From Astragalus membranaceus (Eukaryota > Streptophyta > Magnoliopsida > Fabales > Fabaceae): a DNA stretch of 64,000 bases. The position numbers and the translations under genes were made by a program. Each line of letters opens with the position of its first letter. Within the stretch, counting starts at the first letter, position 1. The stretch is taken from positions 31,889,825-31,953,824 of the forward strand of contig CM076851.1 in the NCBI GenBank assembly GCA_039519185.1. Direction: 5' to 3'. Positions 31,539-43,460 of this stretch are shown here, piece after piece. The notes under the pieces were generated by a model that worked only from the letters and a program-made list of their open reading frames with translations, made no database searches and was not told the origin of the DNA.

Positions 31539-32636
31539 TTATCTCCTTTTTTTCCTTCTTACATCTCCTTCCATCTCACTTTCTTGTGACATAGAAGAGC
31601 GGTGAAGTTTCACCAATGCTGCTGCTATTGTTGGGTTTACCCCTACAGTCAAGATAGTCTCAGAGTTGGAACCATTACTGTCTTCTCTCTCCAGCTCCTG
31701 TGCAACAGCAATAAGAGTACGAAATCTAGAAGCCTCCACATTTAGCTTCTCCTCATTAGAAGCAAAATACATGTAAAACTGCGGATAACTATGAGACGCA
31801 ATAGCTTTACAAGCCTCAGTCAAGTTTTCTACCTCTCTTGCAACTCTAAAGTCATCCAAAACAGGAGATTGAGGATTTACCAACCAGACATTTATAAGGT
31901 TGAAATGTTGCATCTCAGACCAAGACAACACATTGCACAAATATTGACATACACCACCAATACCCGTCTCTCTTCGATGTACATTCTTCACTAGAAACAA
32001 AATTATATCTTCGCGAAGTTTTGAATTTGAACCAAGCATAATCCTAATAGCATTTGCTCTCTTGAAATCAAATGGAATATCTAACTCAGCATCAGGATCA
32101 CATCCAACTAAATCCCTCAAATCACGGATACAACTAGACATGAAGGTCTTATAGTTTGTCTCATCAGTATTCTTCTTGAAAATATGAAGAACACAACAAG
32201 CAAAGTAGACAAGAATTGTAGGCATGTCAAATTGAGGAACATTAGCCTCCACTATTTTGTGTTGAAAAGCCTGAGATGGTAAAGACACCACTAGAGGTTT
32301 TACACCTATTCCATTCAGTGCTTCTTCCATTGAACTTTTAGTAGCTTTTTTAGGTTGTGTTTCCAAAGGTCCATAGATAGATCCGTAGATCGATGATGAG
32401 AATTCAGTTGTACCATACACGTTGTATAACATAGATCCAACAGAAGTGCATAAGTTCTTGTTGTTAGTTGAAAGTATTGCATCATTATATGCTACACAAA
32501 AAGCCATACCTTTTCTAAATATAACTTGTTTATCAGAGATGTAAAACTTGCACTCCTTCAAGCCTCCCATTGCGCTGGTTGCGCATTCACTTGATTCGAC
32601 AGGTGGATAGCTTGCTTTGAATTGATGGAACGACAT
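31539..32636 (-). CDS. orphan intronless ORF 2, 365 aa, paralogue of 8120-9157; candidate viral nucleocapsid-like relic
   Basis: 365 codons from the ATG at 32636. The frame stays open, without a Met, for about 58 more codons upstream to a stop near 32810. That upstream part reads like real protein (proline/serine-rich, YPENTNRDYNDEGNDV), so the true start may be lost or lie in an upstream exon. Blocks shared with ORF 1 are DMPTILVYFACCVLHIFKK, NYKTFMSSCIRDL, LDIPFDFKRANAI, VCQYLCNVLSW and FRTLIAVAQELE. An insert of about 20 residues (repeated SSIYGSIYGP) is unique to this copy. The C-terminus is basic (DVRRKKRR). I do not recognise a plant domain. A nucleocapsid-like endogenous viral element is a hypothesis from size, single exon and helical character only. 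Confidence 0.6.
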   Translation of the reverse strand: MSFHQFKASYPPVESSECATSAMGGLKECKFYISDKQVIFRKGMAFCVAYNDAILSTNNKNLCTSVGSMLYNVYGTTEFSSSIYGSIYGPLETQPKKATKSSMEEALNGIGVKPLVVSLPSQAFQHKIVEANVPQFDMPTILVYFACCVLHIFKKNTDETNYKTFMSSCIRDLRDLVGCDPDAELDIPFDFKRANAIRIMLGSNSKLREDIILFLVKNVHRRETGIGGVCQYLCNVLSWSEMQHFNLINVWLVNPQSPVLDDFRVAREVENLTEACKAIASHSYPQFYMYFASNEEKLNVEASRFRTLIAVAQELEREDSNGSNSETILTVGVNPTIAAALVKLHRSSMSQESEMEGDVRRKKRR

Positions 32637-32810
32637 CCTTAGAGAGTTGACATAAGTCTCGGGTGTGGATGGGACTGTTTTTGCATGAGGTGAAACATCA
32701 TTACCTTCATCGTTGTAGTCCCGGTTAGTGTTCTCAGGATAAAGGTGTGAAGAGTGTAGTTTTCCATTGATAGGAGAAGGGTGGGGAGAATGATCTGAAA
32801 CTGGAAGTCA

Positions 32811-33012
32811 CGGTCGTAGTTGTAACCCTAATAATAATAACAATTCTCCTGATTATGTGCCTAATTATTCAAATGAACCAAAATTTATGGAAAGGGAGAC
32901 AGTTTCGCAAATTAATGAGAATGGCAAAGGAATGTTTAAATAAATTCACCAATCAATGGTTTTAGTATGGTGCTCAAATGGCGATTAAGGCTCATGTAGG
33001 ACTTTTTTCCTT
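32811..33012. other. short intergenic segment
   Basis: Nothing recognisable beyond a small ataataataa run near 32833. Confidence 0.4.
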
Positions 33013-33175
33013 GGGCCAAAAGTTTTTATTTTTAGCGGAAATTTAGGCCAAAAATTAAACGTATAATTTCATTGCATAGAAAAAAAAAAAGGAAAATTCA
33101 ACCGTACTCATTTAGTATATCTCTTATTATTAGTTGTCTTGGCAATTTCAGCGACATGGAAACGTGGGCTCTCGG
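33013..33175 (+). repeat. 165-bp direct repeat, copy 1
   Basis: Nearly identical to 38612-38772, from ccaaaagtttttattttta through cgacatggaaacgtgggctc to tcggg. After this point copy 1 continues into Ogre-like LTR sequence whereas copy 2 continues into ttcaaactcgggtg. Confidence 0.85.
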
Positions 33176-36100
33176 GGGTCGGTTAGATACGGGGAAGGTA
33201 TTAGCACCCCGCACCTCCTTTCTACCGAAAGCGAACCATTAACTTGATGTGTGGTTTGGACAAAAGTTTGAGTTGAAAGCAATTTATTCTACTTCTTTTC
33301 TTTTCTTTTCTTTAAGGTTTGTTTTATTGAAAACAGGAGGGAAGAAGAATATTTTTGGTTATCTTTGAAAATCAGGACAAAACAAAGATTTTTTCAGAGT
33401 GTGCTTGACGGGACAAGACCCCGCTCCTACGTATCTCCCAGTGCGATGGAGAATTCAAAGCTACATAGTTCTCGGTTCTTTTTTTTTTTAAAAGTGTGCT
33501 TGACAGGACAGGACCCTGCTCCTACGTACCCTCACTAGAAGAGGGATCAAAGCTACGTAGTTCTCGATTTTTGGTTTTGAAAACGGCTTAAGGGGTTTTT
33601 CGCAATTGGGTGAGCGTTTGTGAAGACCGAACAACAACGGTTAGAATGGCCTCACTACTAACTCTTTTGAAAATGAAATCATCATTAATGACCTAAACGG
33701 CAACGGCGCGATTGGTGTTTAATGACAATTGATTTATTTTTGTTTTGAAAGTAAAAGTTTCTTTTTGTTTTGAAATGATTTTAGGAAATGGGTTTTAGAA
33801 AAGGAGTAGAACATTTCAAGTCAATTCTAAATCCATAACCAAATGCAAATGAATGAATAATACTCAAGCAAACATGAACATATCATTCATTAACCAAGAT
33901 TAAACATGCCCATACAATCAAAGGATTCAATTATTAAAGATGCAACAAAGTTCTCAAAGTAATTGTGTGTGTGCAAGAAGGATTGTATTTACCCTAATGG
34001 CTCTATGCTACAACATGCATGTAGACTTACGTCTTCATTAGGAGGTCATACAAGTGGAGAGGAGGGCACACAATCAAGTCAAGACATTTACATGGCATCA
34101 AGAACAAGTGAATACAATTGATTGTAAACATAGAGTATTCTAAGTTAAATGATTGAATATGTAAGCAAGGATGCATGATTAAGTGCATGAGTGTACAAGG
34201 AATGGATGCATAGCACTTTATTTATGAATGGATGGCATACAAGGATGCATAAGAGGATGCAAGAGATATAAGCACATGAGGATGCATGAGAGTGTCACAT
34301 AAACTAAGTATGAATGAAGATGCATGAATGTGAAAATGTTTTGGGTATTTTTGCAAGTTGATAAGTTGTAAAACTTTAAGTAAGAAGTTAGTGAAAAGTA
34401 AAGTAAAAATGCATGAAGTAAATGGTAATTATTTAATGAGATGGTAAAGTAAAAATGCATGAGGTAAATGGGAAGTGGTAAAATCTTTTTATGTTTTAGT
34501 AAAAAATTAATGAAGTGGTAAAAACCAAAGTAGTAAAATATTTTTATGTTTTGGTAAAAAGTTAATGAATGGTAAAGTAAAATGGTAAAAAGTAAATAAA
34601 CACTAAAACCAAGTTGAATCACATAGAGCAATCCTCTCACTTTGAGAAAAATGCACTAGGCACTAGTGAGAATCAACTTGCCTATCATCAACAATTTACA
34701 ATAAGCAAACTAAGACACAAGAATAAGTGGACACACAAACTAAATTGAGTCATTTCTAGCAATCTTCACCACTTAGGTCAATGTGCACTAGGCACTAGTG
34801 GGAATCATATTGCTAGATCATCAACCAACAACAAAAAATAACACCCAACACTAAAATAAAATACTAACAACAAGATTAAACATCATCAAGCAAAGAACAA
34901 CAACAAAATCAATTTGAAAATGTTTTTAAACATAAGCATGCAAACCCAAAGGGAACATAGATCCACACTTTTATTAAAAAAATAAACACAAAAGTTAACA
35001 TAAAGCAACATAGGTCCATTTTTGCAAAGGATTCACATGATTAAGCAAAGGATGGCATAAAACTCACATGAACCCTAAGTTTTCTACAAGCATGCGAAAT
35101 GAACAATGCCATAAAACAACTCTTATTTCATGAAATTTAGTGCAAAATGTTTAGAGATGCAAGGGAAATCATTTAAGCACAAGAACAACTCCTTCAAGGC
35201 CAAGGACCCATCTCAAACACCCAAGGCTCCCTAAGTCCTTGTCAAAATGTTTGAAATAGATCCTCAAAGCAACAACAACAAGCAATCAAGAAGGAGTTGG
35301 GAGTAGAGGAGAGATTATGCATGAAAAACTAAATATGAGATGCAAGGTTTCAAGGCTTACCTCAAAATCACAAAGAAATGAAGAAGGAGATGATATAGAC
35401 TCAAAATGAACTTGGATCTACCCTTGAACCCACAAAGATTGCTAGCTCTTAGCAATTTGATGATGCAACCTTGAAGAGAATGGAAGGAATGATGATGATC
35501 TAGCAAGAAATGGAAGATTTGATGGTGAAAGATGAAAAGAATGAAGTGAGGGAGTGAGAGAGATTTCGTGGAAGAGAGGAAGAGGGAGAAGTTTTTGGTG
35601 TGCTAGGGTAAAAAAATGAGAGTGTAGGAGAATGAGAGGCCAAAGGATCCTTAGGTGTGGGAATGAGGGAGTATTTATAGAGTTATTTTAGGTTTAGGGG
35701 CAATTGGGTCATTGGCCTTACTAAGTGCTCTAGGATTGAGTTTTAAAATTAAATGGAGGGTTAGGATTAAAGGTCACTTGGATTGAGGGTATTGGGAAAA
35801 CACAAAAGATGAGAGTGAGAGAGTGGGGGCGAAAATGAGGGAAGGGAGTGAGAGTTTTTGTAAAAAAAAACTTGTCTTATTTTAGGAATAATGTGAGGCA
35901 AAAATAGGGTTAGGGGTATGATTGGGATGGAATGTTACCAAAGAGGAAAATTGGTGTTTCCTTATGAAGAGGTTAGTGTAAGTGAGTGAGGTAATTTACC
36001 AAAGAGGGCATGAATCTTCATGACAGTGAGTGAGAATTGGTGATATGCACCAAAGGAGAAGGTTTAAGGATGGTACAAGGCATATTCCTTCAAGATAAGG

Positions 36101-36801
36101 AATAATAGTACAATAGAAGAATGTGGAAGAATTTTGTGAGAGGGAGAGAGAGAGGGGGCATTTCGAAATTGTGGGGGGGGGGGGGGAGAGAGAGAGAGAG
36201 AATTTCGAAATTGTGAGGGGAGAGAGAGAGAGAGAGGAAAAAAAAACTTGTTTTTGGTCTTTTGTCTTATTGAGGACACTTTGCATTTTCTTTTTGAATT
36301 TGAAATTTTTGGGCATGGGAAATAATGGGAATGCAACTATTGAAAATGTGTTACATGTTTTTGGGCACCATGAAATATTCCCTCTAGTCACCCATGACAA
36401 TAAAAATTGTCACTTAAGAATTGAGGAATATTTAATGGTCCCTTTTTTATTTTTCTATGCACTAAAAATGAAAAAAACACTTTTAATTATTTTTGACTAG
36501 GGTTTTCTTTCTAAAAAATTGTACAAAAATTATCCTTGATAGAATAAAAATGTACTTTTTGTGGATGTGCATTTTTGGCGAGAAAATCATCTTTTTGCGA
36601 AAAATGACCAAAATGTCCTTTTTGACCCTAAAACCCTAATTTGCCTAAAAAGTGCATTCCAACCCTAAAAATGACTTTAAAGACCTTGGAATGACTTCTA
36701 GGACCCAAAATGCAATGCATGATGCTCTTCATTCTTCAATTTATTTATTTTTTGTGGAAAATTAGGGTTTTGACCTAAGCCGGACAAAATTAGGGTATGA
36801 C
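33176..36801 (-). mobile_element. Ogre/Tat-type LTR segment (~3.6 kb), outer end missing
   Basis: The right border on the minus strand reads TGTCATACCCTAATTTTGTC, the typical opening of Ogre-type LTRs and very close to the LTR opening at 57818. The left side contains gggaaggtattagcaccccg, matching the Tat-type LTR at about 56199-56217. Roughly the first 100 bases present in that LTR are missing here. There is a TATA-like tataaatac on the minus strand near 35675. The phrase gtgcttgac..ggac...cctgctcctacgta is repeated near 33403 and 33490. No internal coding region is attached, so it is a solo or truncated LTR. Confidence 0.68.
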
Positions 36802-36958
36802 AAGGAGTTGAACGTTTCTATAAGTCATTAATTTTTAAAAATAAAACTTTAACAAACGGTCCTTGAGGGTATCGTGTTGCGAATATGTGTTGGAGTCAGA
36901 TATTGACACGATACGCGTCAGAAACTACTCTGTGGTGTCGCAATTTTAACTTTTTTAC

Positions 36959-37008
<50 letters not shown>

Positions 37009-37147
37009 TTGTTAGTTTGTAAAAGAGAGTGTTGCTATAGGTCATATTATTAGGATTTTGAGACGGGTCCTCAACCCTCAAATATGAGTTACATCGTGGA
37101 TAATAATAGTGAGTCATTCTTTAATAAATATAGGATAACTTTTTTTA

Positions 37148-37189
<42 letters not shown>

Positions 37190-38070
37190 TGTATACAGCA
37201 GTGTATTCAAGAAACACGGTAACCTCTGTACAGAACTATTCGAATCTGTCAAAACTCAAAATGAAGAGCTAAAACCTACACAATAAAAAACTATAAACAA
37301 GAGTGACAATCCAAGAGTTGGTAGCACTACATACATATTACTCTTACTCCCCGGAGACACTTCAAATTAAAGATCCACACATCACTTATTGAAAAAGCAT
37401 TAGCCGTAGCCAAAAACTAATTCCATGAGTATAGTTTTATTTCAAATATTGTGTCTGAGAAGCCAAAAGACACACTTGGTAGAACCCATATCTGCGATAA
37501 CATGCCTCTGAAATAGGTTAGTCCGAGTTTGGAGCCTACTCTGACTCTAAATGAAGTTACCTTTTGAGGCGACAACTCTTCCACTCTTTATCTAGCACAA
37601 ACAACTCTGCTGTAGCCCTAGGAACCGTACGTGTGAAATTATTAAGAACCAACCATACGCTAATTTAAGGGAGTAGGCACCTGCACTTGAAGGCTCCCAA
37701 ACCCACCTATCCTCAGCGGAGGGCCGCCATAGGACAGACTTGATGTCATATTATAGTTTTTTACGGGTTCAAAAAGACTCTTTCTTTTACTTTTATTTTT
37801 CCAAACAAAGAAAAGTTTATTGAATTTTGGGTTTTTCCTTCTCCAACTTTTTTACTTTGTTTGGAACAAGTAACACGTAGTAGTGAAAAGAAAAGTAAAT
37901 AAGGGATAGAATCTAGAAAATTCGGAAGAGAGAGGCTCGATTTCCAAAAATGTTTACATCCTTGGATAATTGTTTTACAGTTTTGTCCTTGCGTTATAGT
38001 ATTAAAGTATATTTTAAAATATATACATATCTTTTTTTACAATAAAATATATACATATCTTACAAATATA

Positions 38071-38105
<35 letters not shown>

Positions 38106-38611
38106 CATAAATATGTTGATATCCAATATATATATATATAATTAAATAAATAAATATATAATGTTTGTAAGAAAATAAAATGAATAAATTAAAAATATAT
38201 ACATATTTCCATTAATTTTCTACTTACTTTAGGTTTTTCAACTATCTTTAATTTTTCCCATTTTCTTTCCTTTTAATATCCAAACAAAACCTTACTTCAG
38301 ACACACGGTATGCTAGAGCTATACATTGATATCCAATTTGAACAAATATCATAAATAAAATGAAATGAAATGAAACTTGTGTGGTATTATTTTGAGGAAA
38401 AAAATGAAACTCAAAAAATTACAAAATTAATATGCCCACCACATGTAATTTTACTTACTCATAAGTTAAATCATGTCATGGGAATGAAATTGATTCAAAA
38501 AATTTGGTGACCCGTTGGATTAGGTTGAATTGATGTTCGTTCCTTACTTTTGGGTGGTGCTCATGAAAACGAATGTGGTGTGTATGGTGGTGTGACCTCT
38601 TGTCAGGTGCC
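36802..38611. other. AT-rich stretch with TA microsatellites, no gene recognised
   Basis: TA runs lie at about 36964-37004, 37153-37184, 38078-38103 and shorter ones near 38130. A less AT-rich piece (37290-37740) may be a degenerate retroelement but shows no readable domain. Confidence 0.5.
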
Positions 38612-38772
38612 AAAAGTTTTTATTTTTAGAGGAAATTTAGGCCAAAAATTAAACGTATAATTTCATTGCATAGAAAAAAAAGGAAAATTCAACCGTACGT
38701 ACTCATTTAGTATATCTCTTATTATTGGTTGTCTTGGCAATTTCAGCGACATGGAAACGTGGGCTCTCGGGT
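38612..38772 (+). repeat. 165-bp direct repeat, copy 2
   Basis: Matches 33013-33175. Includes a short tandem gtac duplication not present in copy 1. Confidence 0.85.
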
Positions 38773-38894
38773 TCAAACTCGGGTGTGAGCAGTGGTTGTG
38801 TGTGCGGTGGTTATTTGGTAAAAAGTAGCGGATAGCGAATAATCTAGTAAATAGCGGATGAGCTTGCGGATAGTGGATAAGCTAGCTGATCAAA

Positions 38895-39154
38895 AATTAT
38901 GTGACGATTCACGAGAATACTTGATTATTATGATACATAAGTACATCTAATTATAATCGTTAGATTAAAATCAACGATTCATATTACGTTACTAATTACA
39001 ATAACTTTCGTGATCTTTAATTGAAAAGGAAACAATATGAGATCTTGTAATTAATGATGTAATGTGAACAAATTGAATTCAATCTGACGAATATAATTAG
39101 ATGTTCTCATTTGTCATAATAACCTAGTGTCTGAGTGTTCTCACCTGAGTCGTC

Positions 39155-39160
<6 letters not shown>
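38895..39160. mobile_element. MITE copy 1 with ~80-bp inverted repeats
   Basis: The left arm (gtgacgattcacgagaatac, then ttgattattatgat and catctaattataatcg) mirrors the reverse complement of the right arm ending tgagtcgtccca. A related copy with the same arms is at 45924-46170. Non-coding. Confidence 0.7.
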
Positions 39161-39190
<30 letters not shown>

Positions 39191-39409
39191 TACAAGAATA
39201 AGTGGTTTTTCCTGCCATTTTTTCCGACGAACTCTTATTCGTCGCAATTTCCGACGGATTTCCGACGAAAAAGTCGTCGCAAATGTTCAGGAAGAAAAGG
39301 CGCTTAATTTCCCGCTTAAGTTTCCGACGAAAACGTGTTTCGTCGCAAATTTGCGACGGCTATGTCCGTCAGAAAATGCTAAAATGTCGTCGCAAAGTAC
39401 CAGATCCCA

Positions 39410-40050
39410 AATTAAAGGGAACTCTTCCCTCGAACCCACTCACTTCACGCCTTCCACCCCACTCACTTCACGCCTTCCACCCCACTCACTCCCTCCACCA
39501 TCTCTCTCAGTCGACCTCCCTTCCCTCGTAGAATCTCTCAGTCGCCCTCCCTCTTCCCTGGTAGACCTCCGTCTCTCAGTCGCCCTCCCTCTTCCCTCGT
39601 AGACCTCCCCCTCTCAGTCGCCCTCCTCAGGTTTTCTTGTTCTCATCGCGCCTCCACCATCGCGCCTCCCTCACCCTCACACCGTGACCACACCTCGCCC
39701 CTCCCTCACGCACAACACAGAAGTACAGAACACTGTCTCTCTCTCAATCAGCGACCTGAAGCCACGACAGAAGAGGAACGAAAAACGCACGACGCATGAC
39801 GACGACGCACGCCGGCCTCCGACTCCGCCGGATCTATCTCCTTCTACGTCTCTCTCTAATTCCTTGTAAGCCCTCATTCCTTTCAATACCTGTTTGTGAT
39901 TGAAATTCCTAATTTGAGTATAAAACCCTAATTTCTAATTTCTGAAATTGATGGAATTTGAGGAAAAGGGCTTAAAACCCTAATTTCTAATTACTTATGT
40001 TGGTTATGATTTATGATTTAGTCGGGGTTGGCTGGGATTCGGTGGAGGTG
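39410..40050 (+). other. pyrimidine-rich 5'-UTR-like segment inside the CACTA element
   Basis: Repeated ctctcagtcgccctccctc-type phrases, then normal plant leader-like sequence. It has the look of a captured promoter/5' UTR. ORFs at 39135-39886 are rejected as low complexity. Confidence 0.4.
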
Positions 40051-40155
40051 ATGGATAAGAGTCCCACGAAGCTAGACTACTATGATGACATGTGGAAGCT
40101 TCAATCCACTGCTACACTCCTCTCTCAGATAAAATTGATTAGAGACTTCAGCAGG
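40051..40155 (+). pseudogene. single captured exon, possibly from an AlaX-type alanyl-tRNA editing protein
   Basis: The segment starting ATGGATAAGAGTCCC encodes MDKSPTKLDYYDDMWKLQST followed by ATLLS. It ends near an ag|gtttag donor-like site after RDFSR. The MDxSPTKLDYYDDMW...STATLL start resembles my recollection of plant alanyl-tRNA editing (AlaX-like) proteins, but the identifying catalytic region is absent. Treat the identity as tentative. Confidence 0.35.
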
Positions 40156-40457
40156 TTTAGACTTTTAAGCTTAAGCTTGGTGGTGTTATATGAAATTTCC
40201 CTTTTCTGTTTTAATTTTTAAGCTTCTCTGTTACTATATGACCAACAAATTTGGTTTGCTTTGTGTACATTATTAATTCTGAGCAACATATTTTGTTGTA
40301 CACCAGTAAAAGTGTTAACTGGAACTTTCCACATAGATGTAGCTTTTAAATTCAAATCATTTTTATTCTCATTTTGGATCATATGAAGACTTAAATTTCT
40401 CTTGTGTTGTGTTTTGTAGTTCTGAAGGTGAATTGCTGAAGAGAAAGTGTAGGGAAG

Positions 40458-43414
40458 ATGAATAATTCAGTTTCAGATAACAGTTTTATTATTGAGAGTG
40501 ATGAGGATGATGAGTTGAGGGATTTGAATAGAGGTGAAGGTGATGGTAATGATTCTGATTCTTCTAATTACTCAAATGAAAACCCTCCACAGAGAAAACC
40601 TAGTTCTTACAATCCCTCATGGCCTCAGAGTTACAGGTTAACTAACCCCTTCTCTACTTTGTTTCAATTCCACTCGATTTGTGATTTTCTTGTGTCTGCT
40701 TGTTACAACTGTGCTAAGTGTATGCATGGTTAATAATTAGTTTTTTTTCTTTTCTTGACTTTCTATTTTGTTTTGTACTTGGACAAGAAGTTGAGCCAAA
40801 AAGTTCAAAGTTTCATCAACCTTAATATTGATTTACCATTTCTTCACTATCAATCGATTTGCTGAACAAAGGTCTCTGGGTCGCAATATTTGATATTATT
40901 GAGAACCACTGTCAAATAATACTGATGCGACCATAACTGCGGTCGTGGAGACATCAAAAACCATGAGTTCACGGCCTAAATCGCAGTGGCAGGCCGTTTT
41001 TTAAACTCCTGATCGGTGTCTAACACTTATGTTATGTTTTTGTTATTGAATTTTGCAGGCAGTCTATTGATCTAATACAGTAGTGTGCCATCACCAAATA
41101 TTGGATTTCTAGGAACTTCCTCATTAACAAGATTAAGCAGTTCATTTCTTTCTACATCTCTAACAAGGAGGTACACACCTGAAACACTTCCTTCAGTGAC
41201 AAAATCTCTGATACAACCAACAGAAGAGGAGCAACAAAGGCGCAGCTCTCATGCCTTACTTCCACCACTTTCTAGGAGATCTTCTTTACTTAAAAAGGAT
41301 TCCAAGGTTTCTCATGAAGTTCCTTATCAGCACTGCTCTTTTGGACAGGCTTTACTTAATGGTAAGTAATTGAACCTTATCTTGCTATACTCTAATCTAG
41401 GGCACCTATGGACACTTCCAGTTGAAGATGTGTCTGGTGTCCGACATTTATCTAAAAATCAGTTGTCTCTAATCTCTTTTTTTGTGTGGATGCAGATAAT
41501 TTTGTACGTCGAATTATATGTAAGTTACAGTGAGTTCTTTAAGATTTTTTATGTTATAGTTATAGCAATTAGTTTGCCTTATTAAATATTTCTTCATGCA
41601 GGGCTGTTGTATTGAATATATAATTTTGTAGGGTGACAATTTGGCTTCCTTATTTCCAAATGCATACTTAAATTTAGGTGGAATTGAATTGAGTCCACAG
41701 ACAGTTTTTGCTGTGATCGCCACCTTGGCTGTTCTTCCTACCGTTTGGCTCCGCGACCTAAGCATTCTGAGTTACATTTCAGGTAAAACTAGGACTTTAA
41801 TAGCCTTAACCTTAGGCCGGCCCTGCAAACAAAGATTTTATCATACTACATAGTGTCCTTTGATCAATCAATTTAGTTGTCTGGACTCTGGATGGTATTA
41901 TTATTTGAGCTTATTATAAAAATTTACCATGTTTGTTGTTATAGCTGGTGGAGTTATTGCATCAGTTTTAGTGATTATTTGCTTGTTCTGGGTTGGAGTA
42001 GAAGATGTTGGCTTTGAACGCACAGAGACACCACTCAATGTTGCAACTCTTCCTGTTGCTATTGGTCTTTATGGTTACTGCTATTCTGGTCATGTTGTCT
42101 TCCCAAACATTTATACATCCATGGCTAATCCAAACCAATTCCCTGCAATTCGCTTAGCATGGTAAACCAAGGATAATTCTTCACCATAGTTTATAATTCT
42201 TCTGAGAAAATTCCTTTTATGAATTATCTAATACAATGAGTGATTTTTTTCCTATAGTTTTGGAATTTGTACGTTTCTGTATGCCGGAGGTGCTGTTATG
42301 GGATACAAAATGTTCGGAGAAGCTACACTTTCTCAGTTCACTCTTAATCTTCCCCAAGAGTTGGTTGCTACCAAGATTGCTGTATGGACTACGGTATACC
42401 CTTCTACATTCTATTGCAGATATATGAACTTAGTTATTTTTTATCTGTTATTGCTGTCCTATCAACTATATTAATTGCTAATATTATTATCTGCTACTTT
42501 TATTTTTGCAGGTGGTTAATCCATTTACCAAATATCCTTTGTGTCATGTAAATACATACATACTTCATGCATATCTCTATATGGAAAAAGTTATTCAAAA
42601 TTAAAAAATTTGAACTGGGATCTTATGGCATGTTATTTCTGTTGCATTATCTTCAAAGAGTGTTTTTACACTAAATATATATGATCAAAGATTGTTTTCC
42701 TTAATTAGCATCATGTATGCATTGACTATATCTCCAGTGGCAATGAGTCTAGAGGAGTTGATACAATCAAACCATGCCAAGTCTTACCTATTTTCCATCT
42801 TCATCAGAACAGGCCTTGTAGTTTCTACCTTGATCATTGGTTTATCAGTTCCCTTTTTTGGTGAGATAATCAATTGAATTACTTCTTTACTAGGACATTT
42901 ATTCTACTGTGACATAGTTTATTGATGTCTAATTACTTTTTGCAGGTTTGATGATGTCTTTGATTGGATCTTTACTTGCAATGCTTGTTGTAAGTTTCCT
43001 TCAATTTTTCTGTTCTTGCTCCTAAAGTTACTGACAATAGCATCTTATTAATTAAGAAATCAACATCAATCTTGTTATGTTGACAGACTTTGATATTACC
43101 ATGTGTTTGTTACCTAAGATTCTTGCGCGGTAAAGTTACACGATTACAGGTATTACAGTTGTACCCTTGATAATACTACTACTCATTGTAGATCATAAAT
43201 CTATTCTTCTTTGGATCCTGCACTATACTCTTTAGGACTAAATAGAACATAACATGTAAAAATATACACATTATAGTCACCGTGAATATATCAAGTAAAA
43301 TCTTATATAGTTATGATGAACTACTATAGTGTGACTTTGCTTTCTTTCATATGTCTACAGGCAACACTTTGCATTACAATTATTATAGTAGGTGTGGTGT
43401 GTTCTTCTGTTTTA
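40458..43414 (+). pseudogene. captured AVT1-like vacuolar amino-acid transporter gene, broken
   Basis: Exons with GT/AG borders: 40458-40636 (MNNSVSDNSFIIESDEDDEL start), 41059-41361, 41496-41519, 41602-41782, 41945-42161, 42258-42393, about 42512-42533, about 42716-42860, 42946-42989, 43087-43149 and 43361 to about 43414. Encoded blocks such as VGVEDVGFERTETPLN, PVAIGLYGYCYSGHV, GAVMGYKMFGE and ALTISPVAMSLEEL identify an Aa_trans (PF01490) protein of the AVT1 group, normally an 11-TM transporter. Defects: a 1-nt insertion giving TAG at 41081-41083, a nonsense TAG at 41629-41631, loss of the exons encoding the first helices between 41361 and 41496, and an abnormal exon at 42512. The C-terminus is replaced by another gene. 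It is not functional as a transporter. Confidence 0.88.
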
Positions 43415-43460
43415 TGATTATGCTATAGCTTTAATTATCATTGTTTTATAATTCACTCAG

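Noticed and set aside
37290..37760. Possible LINE or gene fragment on the minus strand
   Set aside because: Less AT-rich than its surroundings, but no frame or motif could be followed; left undescribed as a gene.
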